DNA of 42,274 bases. Source: Theionarchaea archaeon (GTDB taxonomy: Archaea > Methanobacteriota_B > Thermococci > Methanofastidiosales > SZ-28-30). Location of the stretch: NCBI GenBank assembly GCA_018992685.1, contig JACVGT010000006.1, forward strand, positions 1 to 42,274, in the 5' to 3' direction. Under the pieces are notes generated by a model. The model made no database searches and had not been told where the DNA came from. It worked only from the letters and a program-made list of their open reading frames with translations. The position numbers were made by a program, and so were the translations under genes. This document shows, one piece after another, positions 25,509 to 33,600 of this stretch; the stretch's first letter is position 1, and each line of letters opens with the position of its first letter.

Positions 25509-27057
25509 TGTGAAGAGGGCTTCAATCCTGTTTGTGTTGGTGCTGGGCGGTATCCATCCTATTTTCAGTACAGATCCTATCAAGGTTCTCGTTGATGAGT
25601 CTAGGATTGACATGGTAACAAACCCGGAACAGTGGATGATTGATATCCTGGAGGCTATCGGGGTTGAGTTTGAAGAGATCGAGGACCCCCGGTGTTCATT
25701 TGAGAACACGGTGGAGGGGTTTGGATTCGGAACTGCTGCAGAAAGGCTCAGAAGTGAATTCTCGCTGAGCCTCAGGAAATCAGGGCGGCTTGACTACTCG
25801 ACCCTGAAGAAGTATGATGTTCTTGTCATAACTTCTTTCAGTGAACGGTATTCTTCTCAGGAAGCAGAGGCCATTCGACAATTTGTAGAAAATGGAGGAG
25901 GGCTGTTTCTCGCTGCGGACTATAGTGCGCCAAATAACAGCGTTTCCGCGGTGTTTGACGTTTCTTTTCCTTCAAACATAAATATCCTGGATAAGAATGA
26001 CAAGAGTTCCTCTAATTGGAGAATCTATATAGATGAATTTGGATCTCATCCAATAACAGAAGGTATAGATCAGATTCTCCTGGATGATGGAGTTCCAATT
26101 GACAAGTTTGAGTATGGAGAGGTTCTTGTCAGAACAAGCGAAACCTCGTGGGCAAACAGAACAGACTTCGGAGCCTTCTATGACGAAGACGCAGAGGAGA
26201 AAAAAGGCCCGTTCGATGTAGTTTTGGCGCAGTCAGTAGGAGAAGGAAGAACAGTCATCTTTGGAGGCAGTGACAGTTTCATCAATTCTGTCGTGGATGA
26301 AGATGACCAGCAGAATCTGGATTTTCTCGTGAACGCTATACGATGGTTGGGGGAACCCGGAGGACCATATAGGCAATACGCAATGAGGAACCAGCAGGCA
26401 CAGCAATTAATGTCTGAAGCAACATCTCTCTTTGACAGCCATAGCTTTTCAGCTGCCAAGAAGAAATTCCAAGATGTAATTGACCTGTACACGGAATCAA
26501 ATGAGATTTACGCCAATGTAGAAGCTCAAGAAAGAATCCTGGAGGCAGAAAAGTTTTCTGCCTACTGTGAGACAGGCATGGAAGCTGACACGCTCTTTGA
26601 CGGAGCCCTAGGACTGTATCAGGAACGGCACCTTGAAGATGCTGTTGCAGAGTTCGAGAGGGCTCAGTCATTGTACCGGGACATTTCATATGAGGCACGA
26701 GTGTCAGAGTGCAGTTCACAGATTGAAGAATGTCAGCGACTGATGACTGTGCAGGAGGAAGCTGCCAGCTTGTTCAGCCAGGGACAGACCGCGCTCGAGA
26801 CGGGTTCCAGTGGATTCAGCGCTGCAGGCTATGAGAAGGCACAATCCCTGTTCGAACAGGCCAGGTCCAGGTGGCAGGAGTATGGCGATGAATCCAAAGT
26901 GGCAGACTGTGATGAACGGATCGCTGAATGTGAGAAAGGGATTTCCGCTGTCAGCAGGAACAGAATCGTCCTGGGTGGTATCATTGCAGCAGTAGTACTT
27001 GTTGGCGTCGTTTTCGTAGTAGTAGTAAAGAGGAGGAAAAAACCAGAATCTGAATGA
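25495..27057 (+). CDS. Secreted, membrane-anchored protein with DUF4350/GATase-like domain and TPR-like helices
   Basis: A 520-residue exported protein. Residues 1-26 are a signal peptide (MMNRNVKRASILFVLVLGG). Residues about 28-300 resemble the DUF4350/type-1 glutamine-amidotransferase-like fold found in archaeal surface proteins: IKVLVDES at the first strand, YDVLVITSF, AIRQFVENGGGLFLAADY, SHPITEGID, and VVLAQSVGEGRTVIFGGSDSF. From about 300 to 480 there are helical repeats with TPR character (SFSAAKKKFQDVIDLY, HLEDAVAEFERAQSLY, AAGYEKAQSLFEQARSRW). A membrane helix near 488-511 precedes RRKK. GGGAGGTTG five bases before the ATG is the ribosome site. Function unknown; a sugar- or ligand-binding envelope role is inference. 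Confidence 0.8.
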   Translation: MMNRNVKRASILFVLVLGGIHPIFSTDPIKVLVDESRIDMVTNPEQWMIDILEAIGVEFEEIEDPRCSFENTVEGFGFGTAAERLRSEFSLSLRKSGRLDYSTLKKYDVLVITSFSERYSSQEAEAIRQFVENGGGLFLAADYSAPNNSVSAVFDVSFPSNINILDKNDKSSSNWRIYIDEFGSHPITEGIDQILLDDGVPIDKFEYGEVLVRTSETSWANRTDFGAFYDEDAEEKKGPFDVVLAQSVGEGRTVIFGGSDSFINSVVDEDDQQNLDFLVNAIRWLGEPGGPYRQYAMRNQQAQQLMSEATSLFDSHSFSAAKKKFQDVIDLYTESNEIYANVEAQERILEAEKFSAYCETGMEADTLFDGALGLYQERHLEDAVAEFERAQSLYRDISYEARVSECSSQIEECQRLMTVQEEAASLFSQGQTALETGSSGFSAAGYEKAQSLFEQARSRWQEYGDESKVADCDERIAECEKGISAVSRNRIVLGGIIAAVVLVGVVFVVVVKRRKKPESE

Positions 27058-27169
27058 GCGACCCAAGGTTCTATGAAGTCATCGTTGACCCTCTTACAAG
27101 AAAATCACGAGAGTATTCCCTCTCACTGATTGCACGAAGAGGTGAGTGCAGAAAGAGAGAAAGAAATCA

Positions 27170-27182
27170 CTACCTATTTATG
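27170..27182 (+). promoter_or_regulatory. Possible TATA box before the CPBP protease gene
   Basis: ACCTATTTATGG lies about 27 bases before an ATG at 27204 and 107 before the protease start. It would give the protease its own transcript with a leader of about 80 bases. Confidence 0.45.
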
Positions 27183-27203
27183 GAGGGAATGTCATATGGT
27201 TTC

Positions 27204-27290
27204 ATGGATCAAGGATATATCTTCATGAGGAAACCGTCTCCACAATTGCGGAAGCAAGAATCGAGTCCTGGGGAGGGATTACATGGCTAA
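27204..27290 (+). CDS. Possible 28-residue leader peptide overlapping the CPBP protease start
   Basis: An ATG at the predicted transcription start opens 28 codons (MDQGYIFMRKPSPQLRKQES and eight more) that stop at 27288-27290, eight bases inside the CPBP gene. The same frame is open further upstream, to an ATG at 27054 overlapping the previous gene's stop (ATGA), which would give a 78-residue product. The longer form could be a small coupled gene instead. Neither form has a recognised family. Confidence 0.3.
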   Translation: MDQGYIFMRKPSPQLRKQESSPGEGLHG

Positions 27291-28065
27291 CTGGCTCGTC
27301 TTTCTGTGCCTTCTTGCAGTATCCATTCCAGGGATTGTTGTCACCGTTCCGGGTGCAGTTAGATCAATGGAAAGCAGGATAACGGAAAGTGCGCCGCCTG
27401 GCAAGAAGATACCCTCCATGAAAGTGATAGTATTTCTTGGCATACTTCAGAGCCTCGTACTGGTGTTGATTGCAGATGCTGCAGGTACTGTTACCACTCC
27501 TTCCATAGGGTTTTCTGCACCTTTCTTTGAAGCCCTGGTAACGGGCGAGAATATATGGGCCTCTCTACAACCACAGCTCCTTCCTTCTCTTGCGCTTGGG
27601 ATTGGTGGCGGGGCTTTCTTTGTGGCTTTGTACTACCTTGTGTTTCGGCCGCGCCTTGACGAACACACTGTTAGAACCATGGAAAAGCTGAGAATGGACC
27701 TCGGTCTCCCGGGACGGGTCTTGTATGGCGGCATCGTGGAAGAGGTCTTAACCCGTTGGGGGTTGCAGAGTGTTATAATATGGGTGGGGAGTCTTATTAC
27801 CGGTGTCGTCACTCCGACGACCATCTGGATCTCGATCATCATTGCAGGAGTCCTCTTCGGACTTGGACACCTTCCTTCGTACGTGGGAGCAGGGTGCAAG
27901 AAAACGCCCTTGTTCATAACATTCGAGATAACCCTGAATTTACTGGCTTCTCTCATCTTTGGCTGGTTGTTCTGGAACTATGGGTTGCTGTCCTCGATGA
28001 TTGCCCATGCGTTGTTCCATGTGGTCTGGTATCCCTTTGACGTTCGCAAATTCGCAGAACTGTAG
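27283..28065 (+). CDS. CPBP family intramembrane metalloprotease (Abi/CAAX-type)
   Basis: A 260-residue polytopic membrane protein of the CPBP/Abi family, related to Rce1-type CAAX proteases. The family motifs are present: EEVLTRW with Glu153, Glu154 and Arg158; FGLGHLPSY with His196; and the third motif AHALFH with His242 and His246. Hydrophobic segments lie near 3-25, 46-66, 98-120, 165-195 and 215-245. GGAGG six bases before the ATG is its ribosome site. The substrate is unknown; the gene sits among several envelope-protein genes, so processing of a surface protein is possible but unproved. Confidence 0.88.
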   Translation: MANWLVFLCLLAVSIPGIVVTVPGAVRSMESRITESAPPGKKIPSMKVIVFLGILQSLVLVLIADAAGTVTTPSIGFSAPFFEALVTGENIWASLQPQLLPSLALGIGGGAFFVALYYLVFRPRLDEHTVRTMEKLRMDLGLPGRVLYGGIVEEVLTRWGLQSVIIWVGSLITGVVTPTTIWISIIIAGVLFGLGHLPSYVGAGCKKTPLFITFEITLNLLASLIFGWLFWNYGLLSSMIAHALFHVVWYPFDVRKFAEL

Positions 28066-28080
28066 ATCGTCAGAATCCAC

Positions 28081-28095
28081 TTTTTTTTCTTTTCT
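28081..28095 (+). terminator. T-run terminator after the CPBP protease gene
   Basis: TTTTTTTTCTTTTC begins 15 bases after the stop codon. Nearly the same T-rich word follows the site-2-type protease gene, so this is probably the local terminator form. Confidence 0.55.
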
Positions 28096-28257
28096 CAAGA
28101 ACTGATTGTCCCCTAGCAGAAGCTGCAGCCTCCCCATCAGTCACGACTATGAGAGCGACTCTCTGAATGGGTTATATCCTGCCCTGTTGTTCGAGGTCGT
28201 GAACGGTGCAACATGTGAGGAGTCAATCTTTTTATTGGCATTCGCCTCCTTTTGGGC

Positions 28258-28866
28258 ATGGTAGTAACCTTCTTCATACAAGGGTTCCTTATCGGTGTTG
28301 CAATCGCGGCTCCAGTTGGCCCTATTGGCCTTCTCTGTATCCAGCGGACTCTTTCTGAAGGATGGATTTCAGGGTTCGTCTCAGGGATGGGAGCTGCCAC
28401 TGCTGACGCCGTGTACGGGTGCATTGCTGGGTTTGGAGTAACAGTCGTCTCATCTTTCTTGGTCAGTCAGCAGATGCTACTGCGATTATTCGGTGGTGCA
28501 TTCATTATTCTCTTGGGTGGCAGGATCTTTGTTTCACCACCTGCAGAAAAGGCAGCTGTTCAAGGAGGGGGGAGTCTCATTACACGCTATGGTTCTACTC
28601 TTGTTTTAACACTCACCAACCCTATGACCATTCTTTCGTTTGCAGCCATTTGTGCGGGAGTGGGGATTTCTACCTATGGGGATGCAGGGCTGTTGGTTCT
28701 GGGGGTTTTCATGGGATCAGCAGTGTGGTGGTTCACGCTAAGTGGGTTGGTTCATCTGGTTCGATCTCGGATTGATCAGAAGAGAATGCAGTGGATAAAC
28801 AGGGCTTCTGGTGCTATTCTGATGGGAATTGGTGTTGTTATCCTTTTCAGCCTGGATGCTTCTTAG
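28258..28866 (+). CDS. LysE/RhtB family exporter
   Basis: A 202-residue inner-membrane exporter of amino acids or related small molecules, with about six hydrophobic segments. The N-terminal GFLIGVAIAAPVGPIGLLCIQ stretch is the LysE/RhtB signature, followed by GMGAATADAVYG; LTLTNPMTILSFAAI is the family's second conserved stretch. The ATG at 28258 is chosen over a TTG two codons upstream because a TATA-like CTTTTTATTGG is centred about 28 bases before it, implying a leaderless mRNA. Bases 28100-28225 upstream hold nothing I recognise. The substrate cannot be read from sequence. Confidence 0.88.
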   Translation: MVVTFFIQGFLIGVAIAAPVGPIGLLCIQRTLSEGWISGFVSGMGAATADAVYGCIAGFGVTVVSSFLVSQQMLLRLFGGAFIILLGGRIFVSPPAEKAAVQGGGSLITRYGSTLVLTLTNPMTILSFAAICAGVGISTYGDAGLLVLGVFMGSAVWWFTLSGLVHLVRSRIDQKRMQWINRASGAILMGIGVVILFSLDAS

Positions 28867-28993
28867 AATGAGGGGGTAAACTCGGTACTCAGTAGCATGA
28901 AAATGAGAAGATAAACCCTGAAAAGGACGGGATTACAGGGATGAGATACTGTTTCAATGTTTCTGTGAAAAGATTCTCGGGGTACCCAGCGGT

Positions 28994-29005
28994 ACCTTTA
29001 TATGG
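28994..29005 (+). promoter_or_regulatory. TATA box in leader block copy 1
   Basis: ACCTTTATATGG; the same element is ACTTTTATATGG in copy 2. The expected start near 29026 leaves a leader of about 135 bases before the protease ATG. Confidence 0.65.
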
Positions 29006-29051
29006 TAATACTAGGATGAAGGCGCGGGTGAGACCCTTGAGAGATGAAAAG

Positions 29052-29156
29052 ATGCACAAGAAAGGATCAATTGTTGTAGTATTGATCCCATATCTGTTAA
29101 ATTCTTCAAATGAAGACGACGCTGTATCACCCTTGGAGCTGGAATGTTGGAGGTGA
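29052..29156 (+). CDS. Conserved 34-residue leader peptide, copy 1
   Basis: The frame beginning MHKKGSIVVVLIPYLLNSSN is also intact in the second block without any indel. Between the copies I count three synonymous and three amino-acid changes (H/Y, V/I, W/L). The stop codon falls inside the ribosome site GGAGGTGAT of the protease gene, four bases before its ATG, so translation of the leader would be coupled to it. The core encodes a short hydrophobic stretch, and the DNA there forms a perfect hairpin. Peptide or RNA function cannot be separated from sequence alone. Confidence 0.45.
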   Translation: MHKKGSIVVVLIPYLLNSSNEDDAVSPLELECWR

Positions 29157-29160
29157 TGAT

Positions 29161-30324
29161 ATGCTTGAAACACCCCTTCTGTTGTCCCTTGCGAGCCTTT
29201 CGATGGCTCTAGTCAGCATAGCAATGTCAGTATGGGTCCTGACAAACCGTGAGGCACAACAGACCGAGGAACATCTCATTATGCCTAGAGACTTCATTCC
29301 TTGGTCTGAAATTGACTCAATAGATCTTAGACACAGCAAATCAAAGCCTAGGTGGCTGACTCTGTCTCTCAAAAACAAAGAAGAGAAAAAATACGACTTG
29401 AAGTTCTTCAGAAACCGGTGGGTTCTGGTCAGCTATCTGGACCAGATATCTGGAGAGAAGGGATTCACATTTTTCTCAGACATACCTGTTCCGCGACAAG
29501 AGGAACCGCTCGGTGCCTTGAGAACTGTGGAATACAAGGGGAAGGTGATACCCGATGTCAGTTTCCCCCCACGGATGAAACTAGCAGTATATGGATTCAT
29601 GGCTATTTTTGTGTTGGGATTATCCTATGTTTTCCTTGGAGTGGGGACCACGGCGCTTATTGCCATTGTGCTGATGGTACACGAGGCTGGTCATCTTGTG
29701 GCTTCAAGACTCGTGGGCCTGAAGCTGGCACTTTCGTCGCTCCTCCCGTTCGCAGGTGTGGGGACATGGACAAATCCATTTTCCTCGTCAGAAGCCGAAG
29801 CTGGGGTGGCCCTGGCAGGCCCAGTGGCATGTTTGGCCCTGTATGGAGTTACAGCATTGATCGATCCAGAACGCGGACTCTTCCATGAGGATGCGGTGAG
29901 AGGGTTATACTGGTGGATGGCCCTCCGTGGGCTTCCAATCGTCTTTCTAATAAATGTGGTGGATCTGTTGCCCATCTTCCCTTTGAACGGTGGAAAAATA
30001 CTGAAGGCAGTCCTTCTGAAAACAAGGAGAAATGCACTTGTAGTAACAGTAATTACCATGGTGGTCTGTGCAATCATGGGGATCGGGCAGAGGAGACTCT
30101 TCTTCTTTGCGGCCTTTGGCGTTGGTCTGTTTTGCCTAATGGCTAATAGTGGCATGTATGTCAACTGGAAGCGACTCAATGGGCCAGTGCCCGACAATGA
30201 CCGTCCCCCTTTGTGGAAATCTGCTGTGACTCTCCTGCTCTGGATAGCAGTTGTGGTACTGTACTGGGTAGCCCTCCCTATGCTATCTCGATTTTTGCTG
30301 CACGTGGATTATGGGATTCACTGA
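29161..30324 (+). CDS. Site-2-type (M50) intramembrane metalloprotease homologue, zinc-ligand Asp replaced by Asn
   Basis: A 387-residue membrane protein. Residues 1-25 are a membrane segment. About 40-125 form a soluble domain resembling a PH-like cap (WSEIDSIDLRHSKSKPRWLTLSLK). Several hydrophobic helices follow. The zinc motif HEAGH is at His174, Glu175 and His178. The second S2P motif appears as DLLPIFPLNGGKIL, where the usual LDG aspartate, third zinc ligand, is Asn276. The enzyme may be impaired or coordinate zinc differently. The ATG at 29161 follows GGAGGTGATGAT; an in-frame ATG at 29110 lies inside the leader block and is rejected. The gene shares its whole leader with the RHS-protein gene downstream. 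Confidence 0.82.
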   Translation: MLETPLLLSLASLSMALVSIAMSVWVLTNREAQQTEEHLIMPRDFIPWSEIDSIDLRHSKSKPRWLTLSLKNKEEKKYDLKFFRNRWVLVSYLDQISGEKGFTFFSDIPVPRQEEPLGALRTVEYKGKVIPDVSFPPRMKLAVYGFMAIFVLGLSYVFLGVGTTALIAIVLMVHEAGHLVASRLVGLKLALSSLLPFAGVGTWTNPFSSSEAEAGVALAGPVACLALYGVTALIDPERGLFHEDAVRGLYWWMALRGLPIVFLINVVDLLPIFPLNGGKILKAVLLKTRRNALVVTVITMVVCAIMGIGQRRLFFFAAFGVGLFCLMANSGMYVNWKRLNGPVPDNDRPPLWKSAVTLLLWIAVVVLYWVALPMLSRFLLHVDYGIH

Positions 30325-30372
30325 CAGAAAACTCCATGAAGAGAGAGAGGGCAGATCACTGCAACTTGCCTG

Positions 30373-30393
30373 TCTTCTCTTTTTTTTCTTTTC
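30373..30393 (+). terminator. T-run terminator between the M50 protease and the RHS gene
   Basis: CTTCTCTTTTTTTTCTTTTC lies about 50 bases after the protease stop and directly before leader block copy 2. This separates the two transcripts, so shared control comes from the repeated block and not from an operon. Confidence 0.55.
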
Positions 30394-30396
30394 ATA

Positions 30397-30664
30397 GTAT
30401 GAAAATGAGAAGAGAAACCCTGAAAAGGACGGGATTATAGGGATGAGATACCACGTATCTACGTTTTTGTGAAAAGATTCTCAAGGGACTCAGCGGTACT
30501 TTTATATGGCAATACTGGTACAAAGGCGTGGGTGATACCCTTGAGAGATGAAAAGATGTACAAGAAAGGATCAATTGTTGTAGTATTGATCCCATATCTG
30601 TTAAATTCTTCAAATGAAGACGACGCTATATCACCGCTGGAGCTGGAATGCTTGAGGTGATGAA
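30397..30664 (+). repeat. Duplicated promoter-leader block, copy 2
   Basis: Second copy of the block at 28896-29160, with the TATA box (TTTATATGG near 30499), leader ORF (30556-30660) and hairpin GGATCAAT (30568-30575) / ATTGATCC (30585-30592), identical in stem and loop to copy 1. The block ends in GAGGTGATGAA, which serves the GTG start of the RHS gene at 30665. Sequence similarity stops at the start codon of both downstream genes. Confidence 0.92.
30556..30660 (+). CDS. Conserved 34-residue leader peptide, copy 2
   Basis: Begins MYKKGSIVVVLIPYLLNSSN and ends ELECLR. Same length and frame as copy 1. Its stop lies within the ribosome site of the RHS gene, four bases before the GTG start. 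Confidence 0.45.
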   Translation: MYKKGSIVVVLIPYLLNSSNEDDAISPLELECLR

Positions 30665-33600
30665 GTGAGAACATTGAAAACAAGTATGCTGGTGGTTGTA
30701 CTGTTTGTAGGATACATTGCCAGCACTCAGGTCATGGGAACTCAAGAGAGCGTCTCTTCAGAGAAGGCACTGGCTAGTCAGGAGGGGCTAGGGAGAGAAA
30801 AAACGAGAGGCAAAGTATTCACTTTTTTGAAGGACATTGACTCCAAAGAACAAAAGCCTTTTTCAAAGAACGCTGGAAACAGGGGATTTTTCTCAGATGA
30901 AACTGAAGAACAAGGATTCTTTTCAGAAGGCAGTGAACCCATTTCTTCACTCTACATTGATCCCCGCCAACCATCAAATCCTACCATCAATCCTTGCACC
31001 AATATGGAGTTTGACTATGAAGCAACGTCGCCCTATTACAAGGCCTTATTCAGGGATGGGACACTTCGAATCTACGTCGCAGGGAACTACATTGAATTTA
31101 GACTGAAAGAGAATTACCTGACAGCAAAAGAAAGCACTCGCATTGCTGAGGAGCCTTCAGTCAAGGAGAACTGTCTCTCAGTTAGTGAAAATACCATATC
31201 CGTCTCCGAGATTTTCGAAGCCATCGATCTCTCCTACAGAGTTGGAAGCTCTCAGATTGAGGAAGCTCTGACTGTCAAACAATTCAGGTCTATCGAGAGG
31301 CTCATATACGAGATTTCCTGGGAAGGACTCACACCAGAGGTTCAGGACGACGGTTCCATCATCTTCTCCGGTGACAAACCGCTCTTGGTGATCCTGCCCC
31401 CCTCCATGACTGACGCTCAGGGAGATGAATGCCGTGATCTTCATTACGAACTGATAGAGACAGAGAACGGGCATGAACTGCACAAGGTTGTGGATGAAAA
31501 AGGGGTGGAGTGGCTACAGCATGCGCACTTTCCTGTGGTACTAGATCCTCTGGTCGAAACCATTGAAGATGCATGGGAATCATCTGGGTTCACACCATAC
31601 GGGAAATACTTCGACAACTTCCAAGAACATGTCAACATTCTGAATGGTCATCTCATCGTATCACAGACGGATCTTGATATTCCAGGAAGAGGTCTGGACC
31701 TTGTGATATCGAGGATATATGAGACACCAGCTGTATTTTATCAGGCAGAGCCCTATGATTATACAGCACCACCTGTGAACGTCGGAATAGGATGGCGACT
31801 GGATTTTCCCTATGTCGGTGAAGAGTACCTCTACTCATGGGGCGGAGGAATATACAAGATTGAATGGTCAGGCGATACGTTCACGAACCATACCGGCAGC
31901 CACTTTGTTCTCGTGAAGAACGCCGACAACACGTACACACTGACAGGGGCAAACGGTACGGTATGTGAATTCGACACTACTGGTAAGATAACACACATGA
32001 GAGATTTGGACCAGAATACTATAACGTTCAATTACACCAGCGGAACTCTTACAAGCATCACTGATACCATCGGACGTACAGCTACTCTCAGCTACTCTGG
32101 CGGGTACTTGTCTGCAATTTCGTACAATGGTACTGTGATTGAATATGGAATCAATGGCTACGGCAACCTGGTTTGGGTGGACGATGTCCTGGACAGGAGA
32201 ACAACCTATAGCTACGACTCGGGGTGGACTGAGTGGTTCTACTATGGGTCAGGATACGCTCTGAAGGAGAATCTCTACCTGCTCACGCAAATAGGCTATC
32301 CCACAGGAGGTTACTCTCAATATGAATACGACAGGTTCTCTTACAATGACCTCTATGGCGGCAGTTCCTGTCTTGACTACTACAAGTACTTCGCGACAGA
32401 TCAACGAGTCTATGAAACGACCCAGGCAAGGCACAACGTGTACTCTTTTTACGGAAACTTCGACATCATCAGCGATTGTGATGTGACAACAAAGGACGAG
32501 TATGACATAACGCAGGGACTGTATGACTTCTCTCTGGATACATCCAGTGGCCTGGTTGTCCAGATGGCTCTTGAGAACGCATCACAGGCAACAATACGGA
32601 AATATGCATTTACATATAGTTCACAGAAACAGCTCAAAGAGGTGGAAGTCTACAACGACGGGGCAACTCTGTCGTACGTCAAATACTATGCCTACGATGA
32701 CTGGGGCAACCTGATATACTCAAAGGATCCAGAAGGGCACGAAGAATTCTTCTCCTATGCACATACGTCCACCTCAGGGTTCTTTGTTAATTACAGTGGA
32801 ACAGTGGTTCAGACCTTCACCAATGCGTTCTCAAATGACCCTGTGCCGGACTCCGTTCACACGGTCTTAATAGGCATGGCAGAGAAACAAGATGGTACCC
32901 ACGTAAGGGAAACCTACTTCGAGTACGATTCTGAGGCTCATCCAACACAGGAAAAGAGTTCCTTTGGAGCCTACACTACCTGGCTGACGGTTTCAGGTAC
33001 CTTCAATGAGAAGACTGGATCAACGAGCTTTCCTGTTGATCTGACAGGTCACACAGTGGTTGGAAATGCAGTCCTACGGATTGCAGGACTGCCTTCTGAC
33101 GATACGTATACAGAGACCCATTCAGTCCAATGTAACACCAACCCCTCTGTTCAATGTACGTGGAACGGTGGATACTGGTTAGGCAAATACTACAGTGTAT
33201 TGTGGATGTTCTGTAGCTTTCCTCTGGATTGTGACAGTGGAAGAGTCTCTATTGGTCCTTTCGTTCATTACCCTGGAACCTTTGGATACCAGAGTTACAC
33301 GACGAATCCAAGCCTAGGAGGAAAATCCAACTCGTTTGCCGTTACGACATACTGGAAAGCATATCCTGCTGAGGTGCAGTATAACCTCGACGGTTCTGAT
33401 TGGACAACGGTAACCACGAATCTGAGGAATTCTGCAGCGCAGGTGGCAGTCCCCATCACAGATGGAACACATACCTTGAACTTCACTGAATCTTCATCGC
33501 TGAAAACAAAATTCTCGTGGACCTTGTACGTCCCCGTGGACACCACTCCTGAAACATACATCACAACCACAGCATATGACGCGTATGGCAATGTAGAGTC

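Larger units (their letters stand above)
28896..29160 (+). repeat. Duplicated promoter-leader block, copy 1
   Basis: This ~265-base block is repeated at 30397-30664. It starts near ATGAAAATGAGAAGA and ends at the ribosome site GGAGGTGATGAT. Inside are a conserved CCTGAAAAGGACGGGATTA segment, a TATA box (TTTATATGG near 28997), a leader ORF (29052-29156) and an 8-bp hairpin (29064-29088). By eye identity is roughly 85-90 percent. The 3' 110 bases are the most conserved, and only a ~20-base stretch near 28948-28968 differs strongly. Everything needed for expression of the gene that follows lies within the block. Confidence 0.92.

Noticed and set aside
28889..29173. Minus-strand frames open in both leader blocks
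   Set aside because: The two frames resemble each other only because the blocks are near-identical DNA. They have no ribosome site and run against the promoter and ribosome sites that serve the downstream genes.
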